DNA of 64,000 nt from Notospermus geniculatus (GCA_002633025.1 NMRB01000023.1:729486-793485), one strand, 5' to 3'. Shown: positions 47,916 to 60,639, numbered from the stretch's first letter. The notes: generated from the sequence alone by a model not told the origin. Translations and numbers: made by a program.

Positions 47916-50483
47916 GAATGTTTAAATATTTAAGACTCAGTTCCGCTTTATATTTACTCAAACAATGAATCTGTTTACACGAGAAATGTGACATTTTGAG
48001 TGTCAATTTTAAAGAATCCTTGTATACGCGCATGTATTTTGGATATTCTGGGCTGTTCAAAAATATAAGGTTCACTGCCACTCTGTCATATCAGCATTCA
48101 AAGAAACCCACACAATTTTACCTAAATATATCTCAAATATTTACCCACGCCGTCACAGTGGATTTTACTCGACTGACTCAAAAGGATGTTTAAGGATATA
48201 CTCTAATTTTTGAAAATAAACCACCTAATGCTACTATCCAGCGTCTTTTGAACCTGTTCAGTCAGCTCCTTGACATTTCAGACTTCTTAAAGCATGCACC
48301 AGTCTGCAGTCTACAGAGTTGTTGTATGATAAGTTACTTGTATGTCAAAGAGTCGGCTAGCGCTTCAACGTCAATGGGTTACGGCAAACAAGTGCAGACA
48401 AAAAAGAACCCGATCCCCGTGCTGTAAGAGGATGAGTAAAGTTTGGACGCATAACGGACCCTTTTTTTCTGCTTGTCATAAGACGGTGGGCCGAGCTGAC
48501 AACAACTGAACGATCCGCACTTACATACATGTACGTACAAATCGATTGGTGGCAACCGTCCGCATTCAATGGAATCAAGATGGCTGCCGCGGAGGCATTT
48601 CAATTTGCATGGAATTTTCCCCTTACCACAGTCGGCGTGGGTGTAATTCCTGTTAGAAACGTTGTTTTGGCAAAGTCTTCCTAACTTGTAGGCAAAGTAC
48701 TGTTTTGTAAGCAAATTATACACTGTGTCAGAAGTAATTTGGAAACACTCTCTTCAAGAAGTGCGTTCATCGAGGGTTCGCAGGGCCAACCCATGTTTTC
48801 CTTCGCAAGAGGGCTTTACAGCACTGCAGACGCTCCAAGTTGTCTTCGGATGTACATGTACATGTACAGTCAACCTATTTTCTTCATTCAAAACAAATGA
48901 TGCATGATAATTTGCGGAAAATATTGGTTAGGAAGCACAGGATATGTTTTGGTCACAGTTTACACATACGTAGTGTACTTTTACACATATACGGGCCAGT
49001 GTGTTGACAAGGAGGCGACCATAATGTCGGGACCGTTAATGAATAGAGAGAGAAAATAAATCAAAAAGTTTTCACAAAAAGCAATTCGACAGCTCGATTC
49101 CGAGCGTAAATGCACAATGATGATTTATCGATGGTGTAGATATTAATACCATATCTGCAAGGTACTAAATCTGCAATAGATGCATGTTATAAATCAAAGC
49201 TTTTCCACTTACATGGAAAAAGCTAAAAAACCTATTACCCACGGCGAACGCCGTAGAAACATCTCGGGGCATATCAACATCTACGTAAATCTCTAGTGCA
49301 ACAAACATTGCACCGAAATGTGGTGATGAAGTCCCGTACACTGACAAAAATTAGCTCATCTAACGTGTGGCATATTACTGTACTTCTTCGGATATTAGGT
49401 ATTCACGATCAAAGCTGAATGTCGATCACACCAAGTGTGGTAGGCGTTACCAACTGATGACCTTGCGAAAAGCAACCGAGTGCAAACCTTGGCCGGTGTG
49501 GTTCCCAAGTGAATCAACGGGCTGCTCCGGTCGGACTTGGCCACACTTTCAATGAAGCCTGACTTTTCTCAATGGTTCAAGCGAAGCATTGAAGCGTTGA
49601 TGCCTTATGCGAGGGTCGGTGGGTTCGAGTCCGGTAGGAAGCTATGTCGTTCACCTTACAAAGCCGTTTTTTGCCCTTCGAGCGAAGAGAAAGTTTAGCT
49701 TCAGCTAAAGTCCGACCCAAGTATACGGCCCTTAGTCCGGTTTCAACGATGATACATGTACATGAAACATAACTTGACAGAATTTATAGCCTCTGTGACA
49801 AATTGTCGATTTATGCATCAGGGTTTTTGGGTCGTCAAATGTTTTTCCCGCCGTAGCATTTCATGTTATCAAGCTAATTTTCAATTCAGTTTAAAGCGTA
49901 TTAGCATAGATAGCAAATATTCTGTTTACCTCATGGTAACCAGAGAACAAGACCCGGGGAACAAGACTTGGCAGCTGTATATTATATGCGTAGATTCAGC
50001 GAATGAGGGCAATACTCAGTAGAAAAAAACAAGCACTAGTGTTTAAATTCCTGGATTGGGAAGAATTTAGACGTACTGGTATGGTGATGAAACTTACCTC
50101 AAATCAGAAATTACACTGAAACCGATGTTATTCCATAAATTCGTCAAAGGAGGCTTCCTCACTGTTAGATAGCGTTTCATGTGTATAGGCCCTGGAATGC
50201 TAACGGGCAGAAACCCTAAAGTAATCTAGAGGCTCGTGACCGAGGACCCGAATGTTTGTCACGCTTGCTTTACAGTTCCCCGAACCTCGTTTCATAACGG
50301 GATAATAGCCAAATGGCTCTTGTTGTTGCCCTTCATTGGGTGGAAAAATGAGCCATGTTGAAATAATACCATGAGAACTTTAAGTGCCATTAGTTAAGAA
50401 CATAAATTGTATTCCCTAAATACGTAGTTCTATTTTTACTACTGTGTCATTCATAGATTAGCAAGAAAGTTGACGAAATTCGA
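47916..50483. other. Gene-poor interval with one SINE-like B box
   Basis: No supported gene. GGTTCGAGTCC at 49622-49632 matches the polymerase III B box, but the T stem does not pair and no A box lies at the right distance, so it is at most a SINE remnant. An ATG in a good context (AAGATGGCTGCCG near 48578) opens only 34 codons. Confidence 0.4.
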
Positions 50484-50581
50484 CGCTCCGCTAATGGTAA
50501 CACTAACGCTAACGTTGTTTTTTACATTTGCAAATGTACATCAGAAATAGCGTTAGCGTTTGTGTTATCGTTAACGGAGCG
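50484..50581. mobile_element. 98-bp foldback element
   Basis: CGCTCCGCTAATGGTAACAC at the left pairs with the inverse of GTGTTATCGTTAACGGAGCG at the right, and the inner AACGCTAACG pairs with CGTTAGCGTT. The loop contains ACATTTGCAAATGTAC, a small palindrome. It encodes nothing. Confidence 0.85.
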
Positions 50582-50660
50582 GTTTCTTAACCTCACGATT
50601 GTTAAAACATTTTATCAAGTCTGGTATCCAACAAACAGCACAAAGAACGAAACACAAAAT

Positions 50661-50790
50661 GGTACGATACGTAAAAGTCGTCTCCGAATTCCGCGGGGTC
50701 GAAAATTTGCGAAATTTTACGTAGACGAAAATTTACATATACACGTTCGTTGATGTGAAAAATTCGGAGACGACTTTTACGTATCGTACC
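50661..50790. mobile_element. 130-bp foldback element sharing a core motif with 44347-44558
   Basis: Perfect 30-bp inverted ends (GGTACGATACGTAAAAGTCG onwards, inverse at 50761-50790). A 23-bp internal block, 50695-50717, is also present inverted at 44374-44396 inside the other foldback element; it reads GGGGTCGAAAATTTGCG at its start. The two are probably members of one family with replaced or rearranged ends. Confidence 0.9.
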
Positions 50791-52087
50791 TTTCAAACCG
50801 GTCTAGCGGTATGGGGAATAGTGTGGGCTTATCGCATTTAACGGGCTTCTTGGCATCAGTGCATCCTTTTCAGTACCCACCGAGGCAGCAAATTACAAGT
50901 CAACTCAGTACGAAGCTGAAAAATATCCATTAAAAGTTCACCATAACAAGATTCGTTTACTAAGAGTACAACAACATCAGAATGAAGAAATTTTGTAATC
51001 TTATAAGGATCTTATAATGATATTGAAAATAAAGGCAATACAGAGATAGCTAAAAACATGTTAATAAACTGATAACAAGCGTGCGACATGATATTTGTTT
51101 TTATTAGTCGTGTTAGTAGACGAGTTTGTCTTTAACAACGTGACTTTAATGTACGAGTTTTCTTTTTTCTAGAAGAAAGAAAATGACATTCTGCCGATAA
51201 AAGGAAGTAAAATAATTTCTATACCGTTGCGGATTTCCTCTCGAAGGAACAGGAAGCGTCTAATTCTAGTGTTGTTGTTTTAAAATGCAACTATCGCGCA
51301 CGAAAAACAGGAAACTGCAGCTTGTCTGCATTATTCTACTGTATTTGCAATATTGTTCTGTTGAACCTTGCTGTCCTAGAGTGAAGGAAACCTCTGTGTA
51401 GGTCAGGGTTTGGGCCTATTGTTGAGAGTACATGTATTGTGTGACTTGCGTTATGCAATGTGCCTCGAGTGTGAGGTAGGTTATAGTTGTGTCTTCAGAT
51501 AAGGTGATTAGGCTCGGACTTGCGCAGATCTAGACAGAGCAGAACCGAAGTAGGCTATTTGGGCTGTGTTGTGGGTTCAACTCCCTATGCTGTACCAGAA
51601 AACCTAAAACCGAACAGAGTGGTTGTGTCATCAGAAGAGCTGACCAGGTGTGATAGAATCTAATGCCCCACCCTCCTGATGTCCCCATGTATTGTTTGTC
51701 ACATGATTAAGGGTCTTGATCTCTCTAGAGTCCAACTGAATGGCGCCGCTTAATCCGTAAATGTATTGTTGGGGGACATCACATATCGGGGGAAATTAGA
51801 TTCTTTTTCAGGTGTGTTGCCTGAAGAGAGATTCGCTTGAACATGTTTATATTATTTGTCCTTATTTATATCGTTTGTATTATTTGTCCTTTGTGTATCA
51901 CATGTTAGGCTAATTTTACAGATACATGTATTATACTTAATTTGAAACAAACATTGGCTTCTTTGTACTATTTCTACGCCACACTTGTTGTTCGGTGTTC
52001 GCACTTCCCTTCACTGGCATTGCACTACATGTCTCACCACACTGTAAGCATCACTACCGGTGTACCAGAGAAGCAAGGCCTAGAATG
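50791..52087. other. Intergenic, nothing recognised
   Basis: No supported gene. A B-box-like GGGTTCAACTCCC near 51572 has no partner A box and was not called a tRNA. Confidence 0.45.
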
Positions 52088-52225
52088 CAAGTCCGCCAAT
52101 ATCCCGCTATTGTATGGTTATATTCGAATGGTCATCATGTCTCTATAGCTATATATCCTAATGCTTCGTTGAACAATAAAAGCGGACTTTAATTTCAGGG
52201 AGACTATGATTCCTGTCACACCGGG
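52088..52225. repeat. Diverged interspersed repeat, copy A
   Basis: Shares CAAGTCCGCCAA, TTATATTCGAATGGT, CTCTATAGC and a final ATTCCTGTCACA with 53818-53955, in the same order and orientation. Copies differ by many substitutions and indels, so the family is old. Confidence 0.7.
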
Positions 52226-52905
52226 ATGTTGGACTCCACCTACATGTAAATGATCGCAAGCATAGGCCTATAATGCACGCTGCCTGAGCAACAGCTCAAG
52301 CAGACCTATAATTCCTACAAGAGCAGACTCATCACGCTATACATTAGAGAAACGACGTAACAGTGTCCTCTCGCTCTCAATGCACACGACAAACTGAAGT
52401 GGGATAAATTAGTTATATTTATTGTATTGATAGCACAATGTCGATACTTCTTAAATCGCTGCTATCCTATCATCACGAGACACGATCATTGATAAGTAGT
52501 AAATGACATTGGCATTCGGTGCTATCTTCACATTTCCAGTAATTGTGCTATCGACTTTCGACGAATCGGTTTGAGTGAAGAATGATGGAGCTTAACCATC
52601 TTTTTTTCTCGTGAGATTTTTGCTTTAGAGAATTTTTTTTTGCATGCACAATTTGTACATCTGCGTGCAGTTCAAAAGAAGCAGGCAGCGATTGAAGGAG
52701 ACTCTGACTTGATTTCTCCAAAGGGAAGTTACGTCTCTACCAAACAGCTTGATCCGTTGAGACTTCTCCCCACTACTATTGGAAGGCGAGGCCTGTGCTT
52801 TACCCATTTCCACATTAAAATGCTACGAAAACGTAAAATCCAAAGATTGCAAACAACCCCCAGCGGAAACTCTCCAAGTGCATGAAAGGAATGGTGGTCC
52901 TAAGA

Positions 52906-53010
52906 ATGCAAGTTCGAGTTACAAAAGTCTCCTATTGTCAGGTTACTTGAATGGTCAAGGTTTCTAAAGCCATAATCGTAATCTCTCGTTGAATAATAAA
53001 ACCTGACATA
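52906..53010. repeat. Diverged interspersed repeat, copy B (weak)
   Basis: Contains GCAAGTTCGAG, TTGAATGGT, AAAGCCATAAT, then TCTCGTTGAATAATAAAACC, matching the middle of copies A and C loosely. This is the most decayed of the three. Confidence 0.45.
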
Positions 53011-53719
53011 CAAGGGTCCTCACCGCATTAAGGTCCTCAATGGTGTTGCGTGTACGATTTGGCTATTGTTAATGCCTACGAAGCTCTTGCGAGCTTACAA
53101 AATGTGTGAGTCTCGTCAGAATGTTCAGCCAGCATAGGAAGACGGTATTGGCAAGGAATCCCTGTATATTCCAGGGGATTTAGATTACTGTCACCGTGAC
53201 CAGTTCTCACGCCAGCGTTCGCAATGTTCTTTATATCAGTAGTATTCTTGCCATCGCGTATAGGAATGCCTTGATATGAAATGAAAGGCGTACCATGAGC
53301 TCTTGCCATCACGATCCAGTCTCCTTAAGTACATAATTGAAGAGGGCTTTTTCACAGCCAGAATGGAATTCTCTTTCCCAAGGAGATTATACATTAATCG
53401 GCCGACGTTATTAAATGTCTGTTTGATAAAAAGCGTTAGATATCATTCAATTTGTTTTTCTATTAATATCTTCGTTCTTTTTCCTGGAGGCTTGCAATGG
53501 TCTCAGATATGAAGATGACTCGACTATCAAGCGAACGTGGAAATCTTACACATGAGCATGATTAAATCTCCACCCAGAGAAATCGGAACCAGTATTGGTT
53601 TAGGTTTAGGGCGGCTTAGAGATATGAGTAGTCCTAGGCCTGTGTGTGGATCTAACTAACTGCAGCGTCGATAACAGTGGGTTGGCATATGAGGAACGTT
53701 CTGCTCAAGTTCTCGAATG

Positions 53720-53761
53720 CACACACACCCGAACCATGGAGAGATGGTTCGGGTGTGTGTG
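53720..53761. repeat. Perfect 18-bp hairpin with 6-base loop
   Basis: 53720-53737 (CACACACACCCGAACCAT) is perfectly complementary to 53744-53761, with loop GGAGAG. It is short, perfect and isolated. It could be a fresh template-switch product; a small-RNA precursor is less likely because real ones carry mismatches. Confidence 0.9.
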
Positions 53762-53817
53762 GTACACGCTCCGACTTGCGGTTATTACGTTCGAGCCTAC
53801 CAGGAATAAACACGAAC

Positions 53818-53955
53818 GCAAGTCCGCCAAACAAAGCCGGCTACTGTAAGATTATATTCGAATGGTTATCTCTATAGCCACATATTATAATCCCTCGCCT
53901 AACAATCGGACCAACTGGACTTTGATTTTCGCGGGACATTAATCCCTGTCACAGT
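53818..53955. repeat. Diverged interspersed repeat, copy C
   Basis: Partner of 52088-52225: GCAAGTCCGCCAA, TTATATTCGAATGGT, TCTCTATAGCCA, then ATCCCTGTCACAG in the same order. Confidence 0.7.
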
Positions 53956-56900
53956 TCAGGAAACAATACTGGCCAATTTTGTCAATGGCGGTGGTCGATA
54001 ATAACGTCATTAATCCCGCAGCCGTCCCAAAAGCCAAATTCCTTATACATGTATATACAGAAAAAGCCCCAATGCCGTGGCGTTCCGCTCAAGGTAATTG
54101 AATGCTCCGCAAGGTGGCGGCATAGCTGCGTTCCGGGAACATTGAGTCAAGCACATTTTATACAGGATGACCGAAGATGGCTGCACAATCCCGCCATTCT
54201 CACCAATTTCCTTCAGTAGCAGTTGCTTTCTTACAACTTCTTTAAATCGCCCGTTCGTTATGAAAGCATTTGGAAAGACTACCTGTATTTTCCCCACCGC
54301 TCCCGCCATGAAATTTCAAAATTTCTGATACGATGACCCCTTAATGACGAAACAGATATCACAGCGAATCTCACACAACCGTTATATCGCGACGATGCAA
54401 TTTCTCGCCCTCGGCATGTGATAGACGTTATATTGATAAACACTATGATTGATGATACCTTATAAAAAATACTGTCTTAGTGTTACACGGGAGATGCCTA
54501 ATATGACTGTTATTTGATGCCTCTGATAGGAAAGCACGTTAGGAGATGCTATTAACTGATGCTGATGAGAGTGAATTTGAACTTGAAGTAAATCAGTTCA
54601 AAAATAATTTTCTAGAAGGTGTGTAAGTAAGTATACTTGTAGAATGACACCATAGGTCACGCAGAGTCAGGTACTAAATATGTGAGGCGGTGTAGGAAAA
54701 TCCGTCGCATGTCGCATTTGAGGAAAGTGTTAATGACCTTGGTGAACCCGCACATTTCAAAAGCTGAAATGTACTACGTAACAGGTAAACAGTAGCAGAC
54801 CAATGCACCGGCAATCTGACAGCCCTTGTTGATCATTCAGCGACATCCGACGGGTTTTCCTAACCGCAACACATATACACAGTTTGCAGGTGATGACCCC
54901 ATTTGGATTGGATTATAATAGTCGATTTGTGACGGCCCTGCCATTTCTATGCTGACCAACTAGGGACACACAGCCACGTGTACGTAAACGTGGACCTTAC
55001 GCATGTCCCAATTTGTGTAGTATAGAACGGAATGTCCTCATTCGACACAAGATACATGTACAAGGCCCCTGAAAAGCACCGTCATTTCCGACAACCACCA
55101 GCATTGTTGTACCAGGAATGAACATTAAAATAGAGGGAAAATAGTGTCCGGCCCCTCACGCTCCTGGGTGTTCGTGCCCTTTAAAAAGTGCCGCTTGGGG
55201 CCGGAAATGAGCCATGTTGGCATCTAATCCCGTATGGATTTTTCGCCGCTCAGGCAGTTTTTATATCTGTCCCCCGAAGTTATTTCCGACGTCAATCCAC
55301 CTTAAATCCTTCAAGAAGCGAATTTTTTTCTGGACATTTTGCAGCAGTCTTTTTCATATCTTTTTATAATGCGACCAAACAGACAATGCACCGACGTATG
55401 GACTGACTGGAGTTTAAATTTGAAAGGAGATGTCTCAACAATCCGTATCTCGAGCGATTCAAGAGGTCAGGAGGATTCGAGTTCATGTATTGACTCGAGC
55501 ATTGGTGCCAAACGCTGCACAAGTCCTATCGTCTGCCTTCGACCAATTCATTACGAGGATGTCTTCTGATGGTGATTGAGAGGAAGCTGTTTACATGGAG
55601 TAATCCGCACTCTTGTCTGCTAGTTTCGTGATTCGAATTGAGTAATGGCCGAGGGTACGTAACTCTCTGTCAAAACTCCGAATATATCGAGTCAAGTACC
55701 AGACGATGCTCTATGTCGACTCTATGTCGGCGCAGAAATCTTTATCCTCTGACAACGAATTACATAGCAGCTGTATTTTGTTATTTTCGCTAAAAACTAA
55801 AATTTCACAGAATCGTTCATTATGAGAGTTCTTGAAGTATGACAGTACAGGCGACTCTAAGAAGGCAAGTCGTTGTTTGTGAGAGTTACATGTATGCAAC
55901 GCAAATGACTTATTCTACATGCGATATCAATATATTATTGACGATATCAATATTTTTGGCATTAGTGGTCGGCCATCGCTGTATTTTCGAGGGCTGAAGA
56001 AGAAATACTATAATTTTTGGATAAAATTCGCGTACAAACCTACGACCGGTGGACTCGTCCTTGTAGAATATATTGCTGATTCAGCAAATTGCTGGAATGA
56101 AATATTTGACACCACCGTCCCAGGATCAGGTGCATTCCATCTCACATTATGACAAGTACATTGTGTCAGAAGCTGATGATGATCAACCCTGAAGGGAGAC
56201 TGGGTCGTTAAGTCGAAAACGAACAAGCGCCGCTCTATCAAAACGCACGTACATGTATACAACGTATACAACGTTTACAATCTTGGGTATAAATGGTAGA
56301 ACCAAGAGACCATAAGATGTTCACTCCCTTCGAGTTCAAAAACAAACGCCTTTCAAGGACGGCGGTAAAAAGGAAGGCTTCTTATCGATCAGGACCTTTT
56401 ACGTGATCTTTGACTCACCATCAAAAAGGGCTTGAATTACTTGCATGACATCCTTTCCCCAACATGCCATATATGGAATGGTGTTCAAGTGTGTTATGCC
56501 GTACACGAACGGCAGTAAAACATCAGCAAGATAATCTAATTTAAGTGACAGATTTCTTTCAGAATTTTTCCGCCAACTTTTGACAAAATACCAAATAACC
56601 TTTGCATCAAGTACCTGAAGCTTAATCGTTAGAGACTGACTAAAAAGGGCGACGCCGCATCAAGGTAATGAAATTGCACCGCTCGGCTTATACCCAGCTA
56701 AATCGATGGCGATGCCCTGCAGCTGCAGAGATGATCTTCTAAACCCCCGCCCCCGTCAGTTTATTTCTTTTTAACAGTATATTCTGTGGTATTTCGACTC
56801 GTTATTTGATTAAATCTTCGGTAACGAGTCTTGACGAGATTCCCAGATTTTTTACATAATCTGCCAATGTTCTTATCGATCTTCGATTTTCTAACGCTTG

Positions 56901-59125
56901 TGGTTTTCATTTATGATCTGCTACCATACTCTTTTTAACACGTTTCAGAAACTGAAAATTGCAGAACTTATTAAGGTGCATTTAATTCTTTCACTCGTCA
57001 AAATGGATATGTCCTGAGGGATTGATTACCATCAACAGTTGTCATTAGCAATTGATAGCTCAACTCCTCTCTGTATTCAACCCTTGATAAAAGAGACCCA
57101 AGCGAGAAGACGCAACTCACAACCATCATTTTACACGGAAATTCAATCCATTAATTATAATGTATTTGATTTTGGATCTCAATTCCCTTGCCTCTTTATA
57201 ACAGGGAGGCAGCCCACCTACAACGATCCATCCGAGGAATAAGCCAAGCCCATTGCATATTTTCTTCCAACCACAATACCATGTCATTTTTGTGTGAGAT
57301 CGAACATTCAAGTCCTTAAATCAAACCTGTGACTATTATCAGAGGTCGACCAGACATTGATCCAAATGATCGTTGAAAAACGTAGCTCCGCATGTAGCAA
57401 TTACTGTAAGCCGGCTTCATTGGTGGGACGAAAAGTGAACACGTTCACTACCTTCACGGGTAGTCTCCAGACGCCAACGCCAACCCACAGTTAAAGTAAT
57501 CATTGGTTTGCAGGCATAAAGAGACGTTTGAACGTAACTGCCGTGTACCTCGGGCATGTCTGGTAAACCAATCGAACAACCTGTGATTCTGCCAGAGACA
57601 AATGACTCTCGCGAGACCAGCACGGGCACAGGTCGTTACCGGGCAACTTCAGTCGAGAAGAAAGTGGTCCATTGATGCATAAAGTACGGTCTAGTTAATA
57701 ACTGATGGATGTGAAAATCATAACAATTGCAACATAATCATTCATTTGCGGATAGAACGTGGAAGCAAATTTCCGATCCCTTCAGAATCCTTCGGGAGAC
57801 GTTATGAATTTCATGAGTTAGAATGAAGTTGTAGCTGAGGGAATTCGAGTTAGAGCCGCTGGGTTCCCTAGTCTAATGAAGCCAGCTTATACTTTCTCCC
57901 CAGCGCTCAAGGCAATGGCGAGGGCCACGACAACTGATAAATGTCTATGTCCGATGACCGGTCGTCATTAAATCTCAGACATCCTTTGCCTATGGCTGTA
58001 ATACTAGTCTTCCTCGAAGGCAACCACGGCAATTTGGCCCCTGAGCTTCCTAAAATCAACTATTAGTTAGCCATTGACAACGTCTGCCCCCGGGGCCTGG
58101 CCGAGGGATCATACGAGCAAGCCTTCGAAAATTGATCGAACTTTGATGTACTAGTAATTTGTTATAGAGTCGCGACATCGGAAAGCAGTTAAACAGTTAG
58201 AGGAAGAAGTTTCCATTGGGCATTCCATGATGACCTGAATGTCTGTGGGATCAAACCATTCAACGACCCTCAATTCAACGGACATGACTCCCGCTGATGG
58301 ATCCAAGATCTGATGGCTGGACCTTTGATATCCCCTTGAGTTCCCCTTGCCACACCTGGCCATTGGTCTTATGCAACAGATCTGACAAGAAACACCGAAT
58401 GAGGCTATGCTTCTCGTTGGTTGGGCACGAAGAGAGAATGGAAACGCTGCTAAGCTCCAGGCATGGGAAGACAACAGGTTCTACGTGTCTTGGACTATTA
58501 GTGCACGATTGACTGTTTCAGTCAAACTTTACCAAACACATGCAGCCATAAGGACTGCAAGTCTTTGATTATGCATCCAATAGTACAATGGAATGGAACG
58601 AAATGCTTCAAGGGAGCCACTTTTAAGACAAATTGCAAGAAAGTTAAGTACAGGCTTACACTAGAGGGGCCATTAAGTTTTCCATGGTCGATGACTGCCG
58701 AGTGAGTTCATGAAAATAAATTCAGTGTGAGTATCTTATACGGAATCCGATTCATGTCGACTTCACTCACAACTTACTACTTTTCGAAGCTGAGGACTTT
58801 TACATGTTCCAGACCTACCGACTGACAGGAGTGACTGGCAAGCTGGATTGAAATGTCTGCCAATATCGACAAATCTAACATCAGGACTGCCTCGGGCGAG
58901 CCAATAAAATAGAATCTATAAAGCGTTTAATAGATAGCCTCCGGCTGCGCTGGGAATTTTGCATCATCAAGAGTGGCGGTTTCAAAGTGCGATAGTTTAA
59001 AATCACCGATACCGCTGGGATGGGGACTTATAAAATCCTGAAGAATGAGATGAGAATTCGTCAACAGATATCCGTTAAAGTACTGCACACATCTCAGAGT
59101 ACGTATTCTTCCAAAATGCCATTTT
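53956..59125. other. Gene-poor interval
   Basis: No supported gene. A minus-strand frame of 88 codons (54043-54309) begins with ATGGCGGGAGCG and has a possible donor CAG/GTAGTC after nine codons, but I could not find a continuing exon. AACCCTGAAGGGAGACTGGGTCG near 56187 loosely resembles 3' ends of some retroelements; this is too weak to call. Confidence 0.4.
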
Positions 59126-59344
59126 CAGGAGATGGTATAGCCGGAAAGGCTAGCCGAACGTGGTATGTGATCATGGTTATATCGACGAGCAACCCCAACT
59201 ACATGTATTTGCTAAACGTATACCACAATCATCACAACTTCAGGAGATGGTAGTCGGGAAAGACTAGCCGAACGTAGCATGTCATCGTGGTTATGGACAG
59301 GTGATCCCAATTATTTGGCTAAAACGCCCCAATCATCACAACTT
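59126..59344. repeat. Two-copy tandem duplication, unit about 110 bp
   Basis: Unit 1 (59126-59240) and unit 2 (59241-59344) both start CAGGAGATGGTA, continue AAAG(G/A)CTAGCCGAACGT, and end CAATCATCACAACTT. They differ by substitutions and an 11-bp net length change, so the duplication is not recent. Confidence 0.88.
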
Positions 59345-59347
59345 GAC

Positions 59348-59908
59348 GGTGTTGTTTTCTGTCGGCCACAACCAGCCAGCCACAGCCTTGGGGTTGCAGG
59401 GGCTAAACCCAATGCAAAGAAAGTAATCGACATTGGTATAGCCCTTGCACAATTTGGAGGGATAGCAAGTGTGGGTGCAGCTGTCTCATGGCAAAACTCA
59501 TTACACTAACACAGGACAAGCATTTTGAATCGACCCCACAGAAAGAAACAAACAGCCTCCAACATCCAACCTACGCCAATATCTGCTTTTTACCGAAAAC
59601 CACAGTCTAAATGGCAAGCAAATTTTTAAATGCTTCTCTTTCCATTTAATGCATTATTTCATCTTCAGCCTGAATAAGCAATGATGTTCCATTAGTACAA
59701 CTTATTGATCAGAAAAACTCGGAGCTTTTTCTCGTTGGAGTATAGTCTGACTCTCTTGGCAATGTATTGTTCGATTGTTTTTCTGGCGGAAATTAGTTTC
59801 GTTAGTGACAACGTGCAAAGCATCGAGTCCCAACGGCTGAATCACGCCAACCGACCACAAAAAATAACTTTTCATCAAACGGATCGAGCTAATTGACCAA
59901 TAAAGCGA
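59348..59908. other. Intergenic; minus-strand frame running from the inverted repeat
   Basis: The only notable item is a minus-strand frame of 76 codons ending at 59702 that starts inside the inverted repeat at 59932. It has no recognisable domain. Confidence 0.4.
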
Positions 59909-60071
59909 AATCGTTTGGACAGCCACCGCCATCTTGGATTTCTACGTAGAACGCATTTATCTGATAGGCAAATCAAACCATTTCAGTGATCTGATTGGTG
60001 AAGAGATCTAACTTGGGTACGCACAAAATATCCGCCGAAATCCAAGATGGCGGCGGCCCGTCGAAACGATG
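59909..60071. repeat. Inverted repeat carrying two facing-away CCAAGATGGCGG motifs
   Basis: GAAATCCAAGATGGCGGCGG at 60037-60056 is inverted at 59922-59942, and pairing continues outwards (CGTTT, GAC) for about 35 bp per arm. Each arm contains AAGATGGCGG, the YY1 consensus often found over start codons. Each gives an ATG pointing outwards: 59932 minus (76 codons) and 60047 plus (57 codons). CCAAT-type motifs (GACCAATAAAG, CTGATTGGTG) lie nearby. Because the pairing extends beyond the motif, a transposon with inverted ends is at least as likely as a divergent promoter. Confidence 0.7.
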
Positions 60072-60502
60072 AATACGGACATGATTTATGTAACAGCAAG
60101 CTCCGAAGGGCGCTGGGATTTATCTTCGATTTACCTTTATTGGCCGCCCTCGTAATTCAATACTTCATGCAACTGGAGCCGTATCCCTCGTATATTTCAC
60201 CAGTTCGGAAATGCTGCTAATTGAACACAGCTACAGTCACCGCCGTACATTAGAAGCATAGCAACAGACTATAAAAATCTCCTGACCAGTCACCATATTC
60301 TATCCATTTGGTTGAATTGTCTCAGAACACATTCTCTGTTTCTGATTTATACGCTAATCTCAAGGAATTAATAACCCGTGTTTGTATCATGTCAAAACTG
60401 CTGCTCGAGGTGGCCTTGGATGATCAATCTGCAACAGGCGAATTGAGCACTGGAGATGATGATCCCTCCAAGCTGTTGTTATTGTTCAGGGCGGCTTATT
60501 GG
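60072..60502. other. Intergenic, nothing firm
   Basis: Holds the 57-codon frame starting at 60047 (stop 60218-60220), with one hydrophobic segment (about residues 23-40), and a second plus-strand frame (60308-60526) whose last codons fall in the next foldback element. Neither is recognised or linked by good splice sites. Confidence 0.35.
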
Positions 60503-60639
60503 GGAGGTTTCGAAATCAAACGATAAACCACACTTTTACGACAACGTTATTTTTCATACTACACATTAACCATATTTTGCATTGCAAAAATAAAGTTGTC
60601 GTTAACGTTTACGTTTATCGTTTGATTTCGAAACCTCAC
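60503..60639. mobile_element. 137-bp foldback element
   Basis: GAGGTTTCGAAATCAAACGA at the left is perfectly inverted at the right (60613-60637), extending to ATAAAC. The interior also pairs partly (ACGACAACGTTAT with AAGTTGTCGTTAACG). The terminus GAGGTTTCG resembles that of 46239-46585. Confidence 0.9.

Noticed and set aside
49565-49645. Possible tRNA gene with B box GGTTCGAGTCC.
   Set aside because: The T stem does not pair, no acceptor stem closes and no A box lies at the right distance.
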